63,660 nt of DNA from DASXRA01 sp036558905 (GTDB lineage: Bacteria; Actinomycetota; Actinomycetes; Mycobacteriales; Jatrophihabitantaceae). Shown piece by piece: positions 28,854 through 38,141 of the stretch. The first letter of the stretch is position 1; every line of letters begins with the position of its first letter. The translations under genes and the position numbers were made by a program. The notes beneath the pieces are model-generated. The model was not told where the DNA came from, did not search any database, and worked only from the letters and a program-made list of their open reading frames with translations. The DNA lies in NCBI GenBank assembly GCA_036558905.1, contig DATBER010000111.1, positions 1 through 63,660 on the forward strand, in the 5' to 3' direction.

Positions 28854-29344
28854 TTCCGTACTCCCTCCGGGGCCTGTTGACGAGCCCCATGCTCTGCTGC
28901 GCGGCGGTCAGGCACGCGATCTCCTTCGTTGTCGTCCTCGTCCAGAGCGCTGCTATGGCCTCCTCCTCCGCCCCGGATCTCGCGCACCTGACCGCCGCTC
29001 GCGACGAGCGGGGGCTCGTCGACAGGCCCTAGATGAAAGATCTCTTCGAGCAGCAGCAGTCCCTCGTCGGGTGGTCGGCCGTCCAGCCCGACGAAGAACC
29101 GTGCCATCTCGGCCTGCCACCTCCGGTTGACGTCGGTGGCAGCCATTGCCCGTTGTGCCGCGTCCAGGTCGTCAGACTCGACGTACCCGACGAGCAGGCC
29201 GTCGTCCCGGACGAACAGCGAGTAGTTGCGCCAGCCGGTGTCGCTCAACGCTGCGCGCATCTCCGGCCAGACGTCGGCGTGGCGCGCTCTGTACTCCGGC
29301 AACAGTTCCGGGCGAACCTGCAGCAGGAAGCAGTAGCGCGCCAC
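28850..29344 (-). CDS. rhaM: L-rhamnose mutarotase with a repeat-derived C-terminal tail
   Basis: 164 residues from a GTG. The first ~105 residues are a normal mutarotase: MARYCFLLQVRPELLPEYRA, the catalytic RHADVWPEM (His about 22) and RRWQAEMARFFVGLDGRPPD. It interconverts rhamnose anomers to feed RhaI. Family members are about 104 residues and end near the LLEEIFHL block, but here the frame runs on for ~55 charged, Gly-rich residues. The extra part coincides exactly with the dispersed repeat at 28870-29029, so the tail was created by that element. The stop overlaps the next start (ATGA). Confidence 0.9.
   Translation of the reverse strand: MARYCFLLQVRPELLPEYRARHADVWPEMRAALSDTGWRNYSLFVRDDGLLVGYVESDDLDAAQRAMAATDVNRRWQAEMARFFVGLDGRPPDEGLLLLEEIFHLGPVDEPPLVASGGQVREIRGGGGGHSSALDEDDNEGDRVPDRRAAEHGARQQAPEGVRK
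28870..29029 (-). repeat. Dispersed ~160-bp element, copy A
   Basis: The ends are a 19-bp inverted repeat with one mismatch (GGGCCTGTYGACGAGCCCC on the minus strand). The core shares GTCGCGAGCG, AGGTGCGCGAGAT, GGCGGAGGAGGAG, ACGACAACGAAG, GATCGCGTGCCTG and CGCGCAGCAG with copies at 47219-47393 and 50849-51009, at matching offsets. A second internal stem CGGTCAGG/CCTGACCG also pairs. It is inserted at the 3' end of rhaM and is read through in frame. Confidence 0.85.
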
Positions 29345-29356
29345 TCCGATGTCCCC

Positions 29357-30406
29357 TTAGAAGTTGAACTGGTCGACGTTGGACGAGTCGAAGACGGTGG
29401 GCGGCCCGAGCACCACCGACGGGCCGGTCGGCGCGGCGGCCGGTAGCACCGTGTACTCGCCGAGCTTGCCCGCCTTGAACTTGGTGCCCGGCGTCAGGCT
29501 GGCGCTGCCGGAAGCGAGCGCCGCCGCCGCGTATCCGGCCAGGTAGCCCAGGTTGTTCGGGTTCCACAGCTCGAACGCCTTGACCGTGCCGTCGTGGATG
29601 TACGGCTTCATCTGCGACGGCAGGCCGAGGCCGGTCAGCGTCACCTTCTTGGCGATGTCCTTGTGCGTGGACAGGTACTGCGCCGCCGTCGAGATGCCCA
29701 CCGTCGTCGGCGAAATGATGCCCTTCAGGTTCGGGTAGGCCGACAGCAGACCCTGCAGCACGGTGAGCGAGGTCGCCGGGTCGTCGTTGCCGTAGACCGT
29801 CTTGACCAGGTGCATGTTCGGGTAGTTCTTGAGCTGTTCCTTCATGTACCCGATCCACGAGTTCTGGTTCGTGGCGGTGGCCGCCGCCGACAGGATCGCG
29901 ATGTCGCCGGCGCTGCCGATCTGCTTGGCCAGCAAGTCGACCTCGGACGTGCCGATCTGCTTCGTGTCCGCCTGGTTGATGAACAGGTGGTTCGGGCACT
30001 GGACGTCCGAGTCGAACGACACGATCTTGATGCCGGCGTTGTAGGCCTGGCCGAGGGACGGGCACAGTGAGCTCGGGTCGTTGCCGGCGATGACGATCGC
30101 GTCGGCGTGAGCCTGGATGGCCGCCTGGATCGAGGGAATCTGCGCCGCCGCGGTGTCAGCCGTGCCACTGCTGACGACGACCTTGCCGCCCAGCTCGGAC
30201 AGCGCCGTCTTGCCGCCGTTGTCGGCGATCACCTCGTAGGGGTTCTGCGTGTCCTTCGGGATGAAGTAGACGGTCAGCCCCTTCTTGACGCCGGTCGCGG
30301 TCGGCGAACCGGTGTCCGAGCTCTTCTTGGTGGTCGAGCTGCACGCCGCCGTCAGGCCGACAGTGAGCGCCGTCGCGAGTACAGCCACCCTGCGGAGTTG
30401 CACCAT
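29357..30406 (-). CDS. rhaS: Rhamnose ABC transporter, substrate-binding lipoprotein
   Basis: 349 residues with a lipoprotein signal (LATALTVGLTAACSS, lipobox Cys about 22). The rest is a periplasmic-binding type 1 fold: LTVYFIPKDTQNPYEVIADN, IVIAGNDPSSLCPSLGQAYN, IVSFDSDVQCPNHLF and LKGIISPTTVGISTAAQYL, close to RhaS. It captures rhamnose outside the membrane for the RhaPQ/RhaT importer. It lies 42 bp after rhaQ with its own RBS (AAAGGGA), allowing higher expression than the permeases. Confidence 0.93.
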   Translation of the reverse strand: MVQLRRVAVLATALTVGLTAACSSTTKKSSDTGSPTATGVKKGLTVYFIPKDTQNPYEVIADNGGKTALSELGGKVVVSSGTADTAAAQIPSIQAAIQAHADAIVIAGNDPSSLCPSLGQAYNAGIKIVSFDSDVQCPNHLFINQADTKQIGTSEVDLLAKQIGSAGDIAILSAAATATNQNSWIGYMKEQLKNYPNMHLVKTVYGNDDPATSLTVLQGLLSAYPNLKGIISPTTVGISTAAQYLSTHKDIAKKVTLTGLGLPSQMKPYIHDGTVKAFELWNPNNLGYLAGYAAAALASGSASLTPGTKFKAGKLGEYTVLPAAAPTGPSVVLGPPTVFDSSNVDQFNF

Positions 30407-30426
30407 TGCTGATCCCTTTCTAGGTG

Positions 30427-30468
30427 TACGCCGGGACGCGGCGTCGGGTTACGCCGGGACGCGGCGTC
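30427..30468. repeat. 19-bp direct repeat at the 3' end of rhaQ
   Basis: TACGCCGGGACGCGGCGTC is repeated at 30427-30445 and 30450-30468. The second copy covers the rhaQ stop codon and the first lies just beyond it, so the gene end has been duplicated. It may affect mRNA folding ahead of rhaS. Confidence 0.7.
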
Positions 30469-31489
30469 TCGTTCGAGCGCGGATGCGGCGGATGGCCTCG
30501 CCGCCATTGGGCACGATCACGCTGACCAGCAGCAGGCCGCCGAGCACGATGTTCTGCACCTGCGGGTCGACGTGCATCTGCGTCAGCGCCTGTTGCAGGC
30601 AGCCGACGATGATCACCGACAGGACGACGCCGACGATGCTGCCCCGCCCGCCGAAGATCGACACGCCGCCGAGCAGCACGATGGCCACCACGTTCAGCTC
30701 GAGCCCGGTGCCGGCGTCGAAGCGGGCTGACGCGTTCTTGAGGGTGAACAGGATGCCGGCCAGGGCGCACACCACGCCGCTCAGGACGTACAGCCAGAAC
30801 TTGATCCGGCCGACCCGGATGCCGGCGAAGTGGGCTGCCTCGGACTGCAGGCCGATCGCGAAGATGGCCCGGCCCAGCGGCGTCGCGTGCAGCACGATCG
30901 CGCACACCACGGCCAGCCCGAGGAAGATCGCGATCGAGTACGACAACTGGGTGCCCTGGATGGGCGTGACGCCGATCTTGGTCAGTGACAGCGGGTACCC
31001 GCCGACCGTGCTGTTGCCGAGGATGACCTCGGCCAGGCCGCGGAACAGGGTCAACGTGCCGATCGTCACCGCGATCGAGGGCAGGCCGAGCCGGGTGATC
31101 AGCGCGCCGTTGAGGGCACCGCCGACGGCCCCGACCACCAGGGCCGCCAGCATCGCCAGGTAGATGTTCCAGTGGTGCTCGAACAGGTAACCCATGATCG
31201 AGCCGGCCAGCCCGAGCATCGAGGCCACCGACAGGTCGATCTCGCCGGTCATGACGATCAGCGTCAGGGGCAACGCCATGATCGCGATCTCGCCCATGTT
31301 CAGGCCGATGTAGAACATCGTCGACTGGGTGAAGAAGTCGCTCGACTGGGTACCGGCGAAGATCAGCGTGGCGATCAGCACGATCACCAGCCCGCTGTCC
31401 CAGCGCAGCGCCGCCCGCCAGGGCAGTTCCCGACGCGGCGTGTCGACCGAGGTGACGGCCGGCGGGGCCGTCTGCGTATCAGACATCAC
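30449..31489 (-). CDS. rhaQ: Rhamnose ABC transporter, permease
   Basis: 346 residues with about ten membrane segments and the BPD_transp_2 signature, including VMTGEIDLSVASMLGLAGS, RLGLPSIAVTIGTLTLFRG and LLGGVSIFGGRGSIVGVVL. It pairs with RhaP to form the channel for rhamnose. The GTG at 31489 has GGAGG at 9 nt; an ATG one codon later is possible. It overlaps the rhaP 3' end by 11 bases. Confidence 0.92.
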   Translation of the reverse strand: MMSDTQTAPPAVTSVDTPRRELPWRAALRWDSGLVIVLIATLIFAGTQSSDFFTQSTMFYIGLNMGEIAIMALPLTLIVMTGEIDLSVASMLGLAGSIMGYLFEHHWNIYLAMLAALVVGAVGGALNGALITRLGLPSIAVTIGTLTLFRGLAEVILGNSTVGGYPLSLTKIGVTPIQGTQLSYSIAIFLGLAVVCAIVLHATPLGRAIFAIGLQSEAAHFAGIRVGRIKFWLYVLSGVVCALAGILFTLKNASARFDAGTGLELNVVAIVLLGGVSIFGGRGSIVGVVLSVIIVGCLQQALTQMHVDPQVQNIVLGGLLLVSVIVPNGGEAIRRIRARTRRRVPA

Positions 31490-32503
31490 GGTGCGCCCCC
31501 TCCGCCGTCTGCATTCGTCGAGCCACCCGCAAGCCGACCCAGCGGTCGAACGCGATCGCGGCCAGCAGCAGCGCGCCGGCCACCGCCTGGTTCCAGAACG
31601 ACGAGATCCGCGACGCGACCAGCGCCTGGTTGATGGTGTTCAGCAGCAGCGCCCCGAGCGCGGCCCCGAACACCGTGCCGCTGCCGCCGAAGATCGCCAC
31701 ACCGCCGACCACGACGGCCGCGATCACGCTCAGCTCGTAGCCGGTGCCGCCGGTCGCGTCGACGGTGGCGAACTCGGCCAGGAACAGCGCGCCGCCCAAC
31801 CCGGCCAGCGCGCCGCTGATGGTGAACGCGCTGACGATGCGCCGTCCGGCCGGAACGCCGGCCAGCGCCGCCGCCTCGGGGTTGGAGCCGATCGCGTAGA
31901 GGTCGCGCGCCGAGCGGAAAGTGCGCATCGCGTAACCGACGATCACCACGACGAGCGCAACGATGATGGCCAGCCACGGGATGCCCAGCACCGTCTTGTA
32001 ACCGACCTCGGTGAACGGCTTGGGCACGTTGACCGGGTCGATGCGTTTGCCGTTGACGATGCGCGCGTCGATACCCCGGACGATGTACAGCGACGCCAAC
32101 GTGACGACCAGGCTGGGCACGCGGGCGATCGTGGTGATCAGGCCGTTGATGACGCCGACCACGGCGCCGATCAGCGTGCCCAGCACGAAGCCGACGACCG
32201 CCGGCGTGCCGGGATGCTTGACGAACACGTCGCCCACCACGTACGCCGACAACCCGACGACCGACCCCACGGACAGGTCGACGTTGCGGGTGACGATCAC
32301 CAGCGTCTCGCCGACGGCCAGCAGCGCGATCAGCGACGCCCCGGTGAGCAACTGCTGCACGCTGTGCGCCTCGGCGAAGGCGTGGTTGTTGATCGTGGTG
32401 GCGACGAACACGACGACGATGGCCACGACGATGCCGAGCTCGCGGGCCCGCAACAGCCCCTCGGCCCGGAACATGCGCCGGACGAGCGGCGCGGTGATGA
32501 CCG

Positions 32504-32507
<4 letters not shown>
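31479..32507 (-). CDS. rhaP: Rhamnose ABC transporter, permease
   Basis: 342 residues of the BPD_transp_2 family (RbsC-like) with IVTRNVDLSVGSVVGLSAYV, IGSNPEAAALAGVPAGRRI and VVVGGVAIFGGSGTVFGAAL. About ten hydrophobic helices. The ATG at 32507 overlaps the stop of the ATPase gene (ATGA); the frame is open far upstream but only as a shadow of that gene. Second half of the RhaPQ channel. Confidence 0.93.
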
Positions 32508-34027
<1,520 letters not shown>

Positions 34028-34052
34028 CTGCGGCCCCCAGGGAGGTCGGACT

Positions 34053-34066
34053 GTGAAACCTTTCAC
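34053..34066. promoter_or_regulatory. Probable LacI-type operator
   Basis: GTGAAA-CC-TTTCAC is a perfect inverted repeat, 26 bp upstream of the chosen rhaT start and just downstream of the predicted promoter at 34077-34106. LacI-family sites commonly have TGAAA/TTTCA half-sites, and a LacI gene diverges from here. Confidence 0.6.
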
Positions 34067-34076
34067 GTGACCGGGA

Positions 34077-34106
34077 ACGCTAGACCTGAGCGCCAATGCG
34101 CGTCAA
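34077..34106 (-). promoter_or_regulatory. Candidate promoter of the rhamnose operon
   Basis: On the minus strand TTGACG (34106-34101) and TAGCGT (34082-34077) are spaced by 18 bp. Transcription would start near 34070, so that a repressor at 34053-34066 would block it. Confidence 0.45.
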
Positions 34107-34123
34107 GGCTTGGTTTCCCTCCT

Positions 34124-34132
34124 GTTTCAAAC
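34124..34132. promoter_or_regulatory. GTTTCAAAC palindrome
   Basis: A 9-bp palindrome upstream of the -35 of the rhamnose operon. A close word, GTTTCAAAG, lies ahead of the hydrolase run near 22385. It may be a second regulator site. Confidence 0.3.
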
Positions 34133-34158
34133 GATGTCCTGAGTCGGCCGTCGTTCAT

Positions 34159-34213
34159 GGAGTGCGCGACACGAGCCGGTTGCGCGCTATACAGTCCGGA
34201 GTGCGTGACACGA
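34159..34213. repeat. Two direct repeats GGAGTGCGYGACACGA ahead of lacI
   Basis: Copies at 34159-34174 and 34198-34213 differ at one base and start 39 bp apart, close to four helical turns. They lie just upstream of the lacI start and could be operator half-sites. Confidence 0.45.
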
Positions 34214-34250
34214 TTCAATAAAGTCGGTCACCGCTGAGGGAGGAGGACCC

Positions 34251-35264
34251 GTGACAGCATCGGTCAGCGTCACGGACGTCGCGGCGCACGCGGGCGTGTC
34301 GCTCGGCACGGTGTCCAACGTGCTCAACCGGCCCGACCGCGTCTCGGCGGCCACCCGCGAGCGCGTACTGCGCGCCATCGACGAGCTGGGCTTCGTGCGC
34401 AACGAGGCGGCCCGCCAGCTGCGGGCCGGGCGCAGCCGCACCATCGGGCTGATCGTGCTGGACGTTGGCAACCCGTTCTTCACCGACATCGCGGCCGGCG
34501 TCGAGGAGGCGGCCGCCGACGCCGGGCTGTCGGTGGTGCTGTGCAACAGCGGCGAGAACTCCGGGCGCGAGCAGCACTACCTGGGCGTGTTGGAGGAACA
34601 GCGGGCGTACGGGATCCTGGTCAGCCCGGTGACCGGCCGCAACACGCGACTGGAGGCGATCCGCCGGCGCGGCATCCCGGTCGTGCTGGTCGACCGGGGT
34701 TCGAGCCGCCGGCAGTGCTCGGTCTCGGTGGACGACGTGGTCGGCGGCGAGCTGGCGGTGAACCACCTGCTCGAGCAGGGGCATCAGCGCATCGCGTTCG
34801 TGGGCGGGCCGATGGCGATCAAGCAGGTGTCCGACCGGTTGGCCGGCGCCCGGCAGGCGTTGCGCGCAGCCAGGTTGCCCGAGAGCCGGATGAGCGTGGT
34901 GGAGACGCCGGCCCTCAAGGTCAGCTACGGACGGGCGGCCGGCGCGCACATCGCGGAGATGCCGGCCCGCATGCGTCCGACCGCGGCCTTCTGCGCCAAC
35001 GACCTGCTGGCCCTCGGCGTGCTGCAGGAGATGACCCGGCGCCGGGTGGCCGTGCCGGGTGAGCTGGCCATCGTCGGCTACGACGACATCGAGTTCGCTG
35101 CGGCGGCCGCCGTGCCGTTGACGTCGGTCAAGCAGCCCCGCCGCCAGCTCGGCTCGGCGGCGGCGACGCTTCTGATCGAGGAGGCCGACCAGGCCGACAC
35201 CCACCAGCATCGGCAAGTCGTGTTCGAACCGGACCTGGTGATCCGGGAGTCGACGAAGCCCTGA
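34251..35264 (+). CDS. LacI-family transcriptional regulator, likely rhamnose repressor
   Basis: 337 residues. The HTH is at residues ~6-27 (VTDVAAHAGVSLGTVSNVLN) with the hinge helix RNEAARQLRAGRSRTIGLIV. The ligand-binding half shows ILVSPVTGRNTRLEAIRRRG, FVGGPMAIKQVSDRLAGA, AAFCANDLLALGVLQEMTR and VGYDDIEFAAAAAVPLTSV. A strong RBS (GGGAGGAGGA) precedes the GTG. It diverges from the rhamnose transport operon and probably represses it until rhamnose or a phosphorylated intermediate binds; the inducer is an inference. Confidence 0.92.
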   Translation: MTASVSVTDVAAHAGVSLGTVSNVLNRPDRVSAATRERVLRAIDELGFVRNEAARQLRAGRSRTIGLIVLDVGNPFFTDIAAGVEEAAADAGLSVVLCNSGENSGREQHYLGVLEEQRAYGILVSPVTGRNTRLEAIRRRGIPVVLVDRGSSRRQCSVSVDDVVGGELAVNHLLEQGHQRIAFVGGPMAIKQVSDRLAGARQALRAARLPESRMSVVETPALKVSYGRAAGAHIAEMPARMRPTAAFCANDLLALGVLQEMTRRRVAVPGELAIVGYDDIEFAAAAAVPLTSVKQPRRQLGSAAATLLIEEADQADTHQHRQVVFEPDLVIRESTKP

Positions 35265-35278
35265 CCGGTGCGCCCCCG

Positions 35279-35328
35279 CCGGTTTTGGTCACCAGGCCGG
35301 ATATACGAGACCTGGTGACCAAAACCGG
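35279..35328. terminator. Perfect 18-bp stem hairpin between convergent genes
   Basis: Arms CCGGTTTTGGTCACCAGG (35279-35296) and its exact complement (35311-35328) enclose a 14-nt loop. It lies 15 bp past the lacI stop and at the 3' end of the decayed azoreductase gene, so it suits a bidirectional terminator. Confidence 0.7.
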
Positions 35329-35333
35329 GTAAG

Positions 35334-35782
35334 GGGGCGGATCAGGCGGCGGAGGCCAGCTGGCGGGCCACCGGTACGGCACGGCGTGATCCCAGCCGTC
35401 GCGCGGCGTGCCCGCCTGTACGAGCCGCCCTGCGCGTTCACCAGAACCAGGCTGCGACCGCGGAGCAGCCCCTCGGGGTCACGGGTGCGCGCGTCGCTCA
35501 TCAGGTGGTCGATCCAGGTCTTCACCGACGCGGGCGTGTCCCAGTTGTACAGCGGCACACTGATCAGGACGACGTCGGCGGCGAGCAGTTCGTCCACGAG
35601 CGCGCTCGAGCGGGCCACGAACACGCCCTGCTCGGACGTCCGCTCGTCCTCGGGCACGTTGCGCGTTGTGGTCGAGCTCGCTGATGTAGGGCAGCGGCTC
35701 GTGGCCCAGGTCGCGCACCGTCACCGTTCCGGTCGGGTTCGCCTCCTCGCACGCCCCTGGAAGGTGTCGGCGACGGAGAAGA
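35334..35782 (-). pseudogene. Decayed FMN-dependent NADH-azoreductase
   Basis: Remnants of an AzoR-type flavoprotein occur in three frames. ANPTGTVTVRDLGHEPLPYI is followed by a frame change near 35650. Then DELLAADVVLISVPLYNWDT, PASVKTWIDHLM and SLVLVNAQGGSY follow in a second frame, and GTPRDGWDHAVPY in a third before the sequence ends. The first ~40 residues and the C-terminal third of a normal ~200-residue enzyme are missing. Frameshift errors in the assembly could explain part of this, but not the missing ends. Confidence 0.75.
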
Positions 35783-35803
35783 TCGTTGAGCTATCCCAAC
35801 GAT
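35782..35803. promoter_or_regulatory. Candidate MarR operator and promoter region
   Basis: ATCGTTG-N8-CAACGAT is an inverted repeat directly ahead of a TTGACC (35803-35808) that could be the -35 of the MarR gene. It lies between the MarR gene and the divergent azoreductase remnant, as expected for an autoregulatory site. Confidence 0.45.
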
Positions 35804-35846
35804 TGACCATCGGTGATTGTCGTCGCGGATAGGTACCATCGATCTC

Positions 35847-36317
35847 GTGGCAGCCGAGGAGATGACGCTGGCGCGGGAGCGCCTCGGGCTGCTGCTCGCC
35901 CGGCACGGACAGTTCGTCAACCTGCAAATCCGCCGGGCCATGGCCGACACCGGCCTCACGCCCCGACATCGCCAGGTGCTCGTCGACCTCTCGGTGCACG
36001 GTCCGACCAGCCAGCAGGCGCTGCTCGAGAAGCTGGCCGTCGACCCGAGCGTGCTCGTCAGCATCCTCAACGACCTCGAGGAACGGGGCCTGGCCGAGCG
36101 GCGGCGCGATCCGGCCGACCGGCGCCGGCACATCGTCGAGATGTCGGACGAGGGCTGCGCGGTGCTTCGCAACATCGAGAAGGCGGTGTCCGAGGCCGAG
36201 GCGGAGCTGTTCGCCGACCTGGACGACGCCGACCGCGCCCGGCTGCACGACCTGCTCAGCCGGGTGCGCACCATCCCCGAGGACTCGGCCTGCGGCGAGG
36301 CGGCCGAGACCTGCTGA
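35847..36317 (+). CDS. MarR-family transcriptional regulator
   Basis: 156 residues with a winged helix: TPRHRQVLVDLSVHGPTSQQ, ALLEKLAVDPSVLVSILNDL and the wing RRRDPADRRRHIVEMSDEG. MarR proteins sense small aromatic or oxidising compounds and often control an adjacent azoreductase or nitroreductase, here decayed. The start is unsure among TTG 35817, GTG 35847 and ATG 35862; no strong RBS decides. The regulator itself is intact although its likely target is broken. Confidence 0.88.
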   Translation: MAAEEMTLARERLGLLLARHGQFVNLQIRRAMADTGLTPRHRQVLVDLSVHGPTSQQALLEKLAVDPSVLVSILNDLEERGLAERRRDPADRRRHIVEMSDEGCAVLRNIEKAVSEAEAELFADLDDADRARLHDLLSRVRTIPEDSACGEAAETC

Positions 36318-36354
36318 ATCACCCGGCGCGCGTAGCGGCGCCGGGCGGGTTCAG
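36314..36354. terminator. Hairpin between convergent MarR and cysM genes
   Basis: CCCGGCGC and GCGCCGGG pair around a short loop, with outer CTGAA/TTCAG pairing. It overlaps the MarR stop and ends just short of the cysM stop, so it can serve both genes. Confidence 0.5.
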
Positions 36355-36355
36355 G

Positions 36356-37315
36356 TCAGGCCCAGAGCTGGCCTTCGAGCTTCTCCGCGGCGTGCTGCAA
36401 CGAGCCGTCGTAGGCCCCGGTCGACAAGTACTTCCAGCCGCCGTCGGCCACGATGAACGCGATGTCGGCCGGCTCGCCGGTGGCCGCCACCCGGTCGGCG
36501 ATGGACAGCGCCGCGTGCAGGATCGCCCCGGACGAGATGCCGGCGAAGATGCCCTCGTGCTCGATCAGGTCACGCGTGCGGCGCAACGCGTCGTAGGACG
36601 TGACCGAGAACCGCGAGGTCAGCACGCCGTCGTCGTAGAGCTCGGGCACGAACCCCTCGTCGATGTTGCGCAGCCCGTAGACGAGCTCGCCGTAGCGGGG
36701 CTCGGCGGCCACGATCTGCACGTCCGGCGCCTTCTCGCGCAGGTAGCGCCCGGCACCCATCAGCGTGCCGGTGGTGCCCAGGCCGGCCACGAAGTGGGTG
36801 AGTGTCGGCAGGTCGCGCAGGATCTCCGGCCCGGTGCCCTCGTAGTGCGCCTGGGCGTTCGCGGCGTTGCCGTACTGGTAGAGCATCACCCAGTCCGGGT
36901 TCTCGGCGGCCAGCTTCTTGGCCACCGCCACTGCCTGGTTCGAACCGCCGGCGGCCGGCGAGAAGATGATGCGCGCGCCGAACATCTCCAAAAGCTGGCG
37001 CCGCTCGACGGACGTGTTCTCGGGCATGACGCACACCAGCCCGTACCCACGCACGCGCGCGACCATGGCCAGCGAGATGCCGGTGTTGCCCGACGTCGGC
37101 TCGAGGATCGTGCACCCGGGCGTGAGCCGCCCGTCGGCCTCGGCGGCGCGCACCATGAACAGCGCCGCCCGGTCCTTGATCGACCCGGTGGGGTTGCGGT
37201 CCTCAAGCTTGGCCCACAGCCGCACCGGCGCGTCGCCGGTCCAACGCGGCGAGAGCCGGGGCAGCCCGACGAGCGGCGTCTCGCCGAGCGCGTCGGTCAG
37301 CGAGTCGTACCGCAT
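36356..37315 (-). CDS. cysM: Cysteine synthase CysM, sulfur-carrier-dependent type
   Basis: 319 residues of the fold-type II PLP family. KLEDRNPTGSIKDRAALFMV contains the PLP lysine, and EPTSGNTGISLAM and the phosphate-binding GLGTTGTLMG are clear. It starts one base after the cysO stop, and the operon mec-cysO-cysM is the mycobacterial-type pathway in which O-phosphoserine reacts with CysO-thiocarboxylate. The reaction is therefore inferred from context plus family. Confidence 0.93.
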   Translation of the reverse strand: MRYDSLTDALGETPLVGLPRLSPRWTGDAPVRLWAKLEDRNPTGSIKDRAALFMVRAAEADGRLTPGCTILEPTSGNTGISLAMVARVRGYGLVCVMPENTSVERRQLLEMFGARIIFSPAAGGSNQAVAVAKKLAAENPDWVMLYQYGNAANAQAHYEGTGPEILRDLPTLTHFVAGLGTTGTLMGAGRYLREKAPDVQIVAAEPRYGELVYGLRNIDEGFVPELYDDGVLTSRFSVTSYDALRRTRDLIEHEGIFAGISSGAILHAALSIADRVAATGEPADIAFIVADGGWKYLSTGAYDGSLQHAAEKLEGQLWA

Positions 37316-37316
37316 G

Positions 37317-37592
37317 TCAGCCGCCGGCGACAGCCGGCAGGATCGTCACCGAGTCGCCGTCCTTCAGCGCGGTGTCGAGCGAGCCGGTGAAGCGCACGTC
37401 CTCGTCGTTGACGTAGACGTTGACGAAGCGGTGCAGCCCGCCCTCGTCGGTGATCAGCCGGCCCTTGAGGCCCGGGTGGTTGGCGTCCAGGTCGTCGAAC
37501 AGCGCCGAGAGCGTGTCGCCCTTGGCCTCGACGGACTTGGCGCCGCCGGTGTAGGTACGCAGGATGGTCGGGATCTTGACCTCGATGGCCAT
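37317..37592 (-). CDS. cysO: Sulfur-carrier protein CysO (ubiquitin-like)
   Basis: 91 residues of beta-grasp (ThiS/MoaD) type, starting MAIEVKIPTILRTYTGGAKS and ending in DSVTILPAVAGG. The terminal Gly-Gly is the site of thiocarboxylate formation. It donates sulfur to CysM, after which Mec removes the cysteine. The intergenic gap upstream carries a candidate small ORF. Confidence 0.93.
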   Translation of the reverse strand: MAIEVKIPTILRTYTGGAKSVEAKGDTLSALFDDLDANHPGLKGRLITDEGGLHRFVNVYVNDEDVRFTGSLDTALKDGDSVTILPAVAGG

Positions 37593-37647
37593 GTCGTGAT
37601 GCTCCTTGATAAGTCGGTGAAGTCGGTGCGCGGACGTGGGTACCGGG

Positions 37648-37719
37648 TCAGCGACAGTCGTAGTCGAGGTCGACGCGGGTGTGCCCGAGCAACACCCGTT
37701 CGATCAGCACGTCACGCAT
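37648..37719 (-). CDS. Candidate leader-type small ORF between mec and cysO
   Basis: A 23-codon frame begins MRDVLIERVL and ends TRVDLDYDCR. Its ATG overlaps the mec stop by eight bases, and it ends 55 bp before the cysO start. Many actinobacterial sulfur-metabolism genes are preceded by short cysteine-containing leader peptides with an R-x-V-D-L motif, and this one resembles them weakly (VDL then Cys). It could be a cysteine-responsive attenuator, but the match is short and no strong RBS is evident. Confidence 0.4.
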   Translation of the reverse strand: MRDVLIERVLLGHTRVDLDYDCR

Positions 37720-38128
37720 AGGACTCCACCACTGTGACCGGTTCTTCGGTGACCACGCTGTCCACGATGGTGAACGACCGGAACTCGGTCTCGTCTTCCG
37801 CCCGCGTCGATACGAGCACGTAGTGGGCGTTCGGTTCCGAGGCGTAGGAGATGTCGGTGCGCGACGGGTAGGCCTCGGTGGCCGTGTGCGAGTGGTAGAT
37901 GACGACCGGCTCCTCGTCGTTGGCCGCCATCTCCTTGTAGAGCTGCAGCAGGTCGGTCGAGTCGAACTCGTAGAACGTCGGCGACCGGGCCGCGTTCAGC
38001 ATCGGAATGAACCGGGTCGGCCGGTCGCTGCCCTCCGGGCCGGCCACGACGCCGCACGCCTCGTCGGGGTGGTCACGACGAGCGTGCGCGACGATCGCGT
38101 CACGAGTCGCCCGGTCGATGGTCAGCAC
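37712..38128 (-). CDS. mec: CysO-cysteine peptidase, JAMM family
   Basis: 138 residues from a GTG. The JAMM zinc motif is visible as HSHTATEAYPSRTDISYA (His-x-His with a downstream Asp), plus the N-terminal DEACGVVAG. In mycobacteria Mec releases cysteine from the CysO C-terminus. Position in the clpS-DUF2017-mec-cysO-cysM operon fits exactly. Confidence 0.93.
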   Translation of the reverse strand: MLTIDRATRDAIVAHARRDHPDEACGVVAGPEGSDRPTRFIPMLNAARSPTFYEFDSTDLLQLYKEMAANDEEPVVIYHSHTATEAYPSRTDISYASEPNAHYVLVSTRAEDETEFRSFTIVDSVVTEEPVTVVESYA

Positions 38129-38141
38129 TGCCTCAGGTTAC

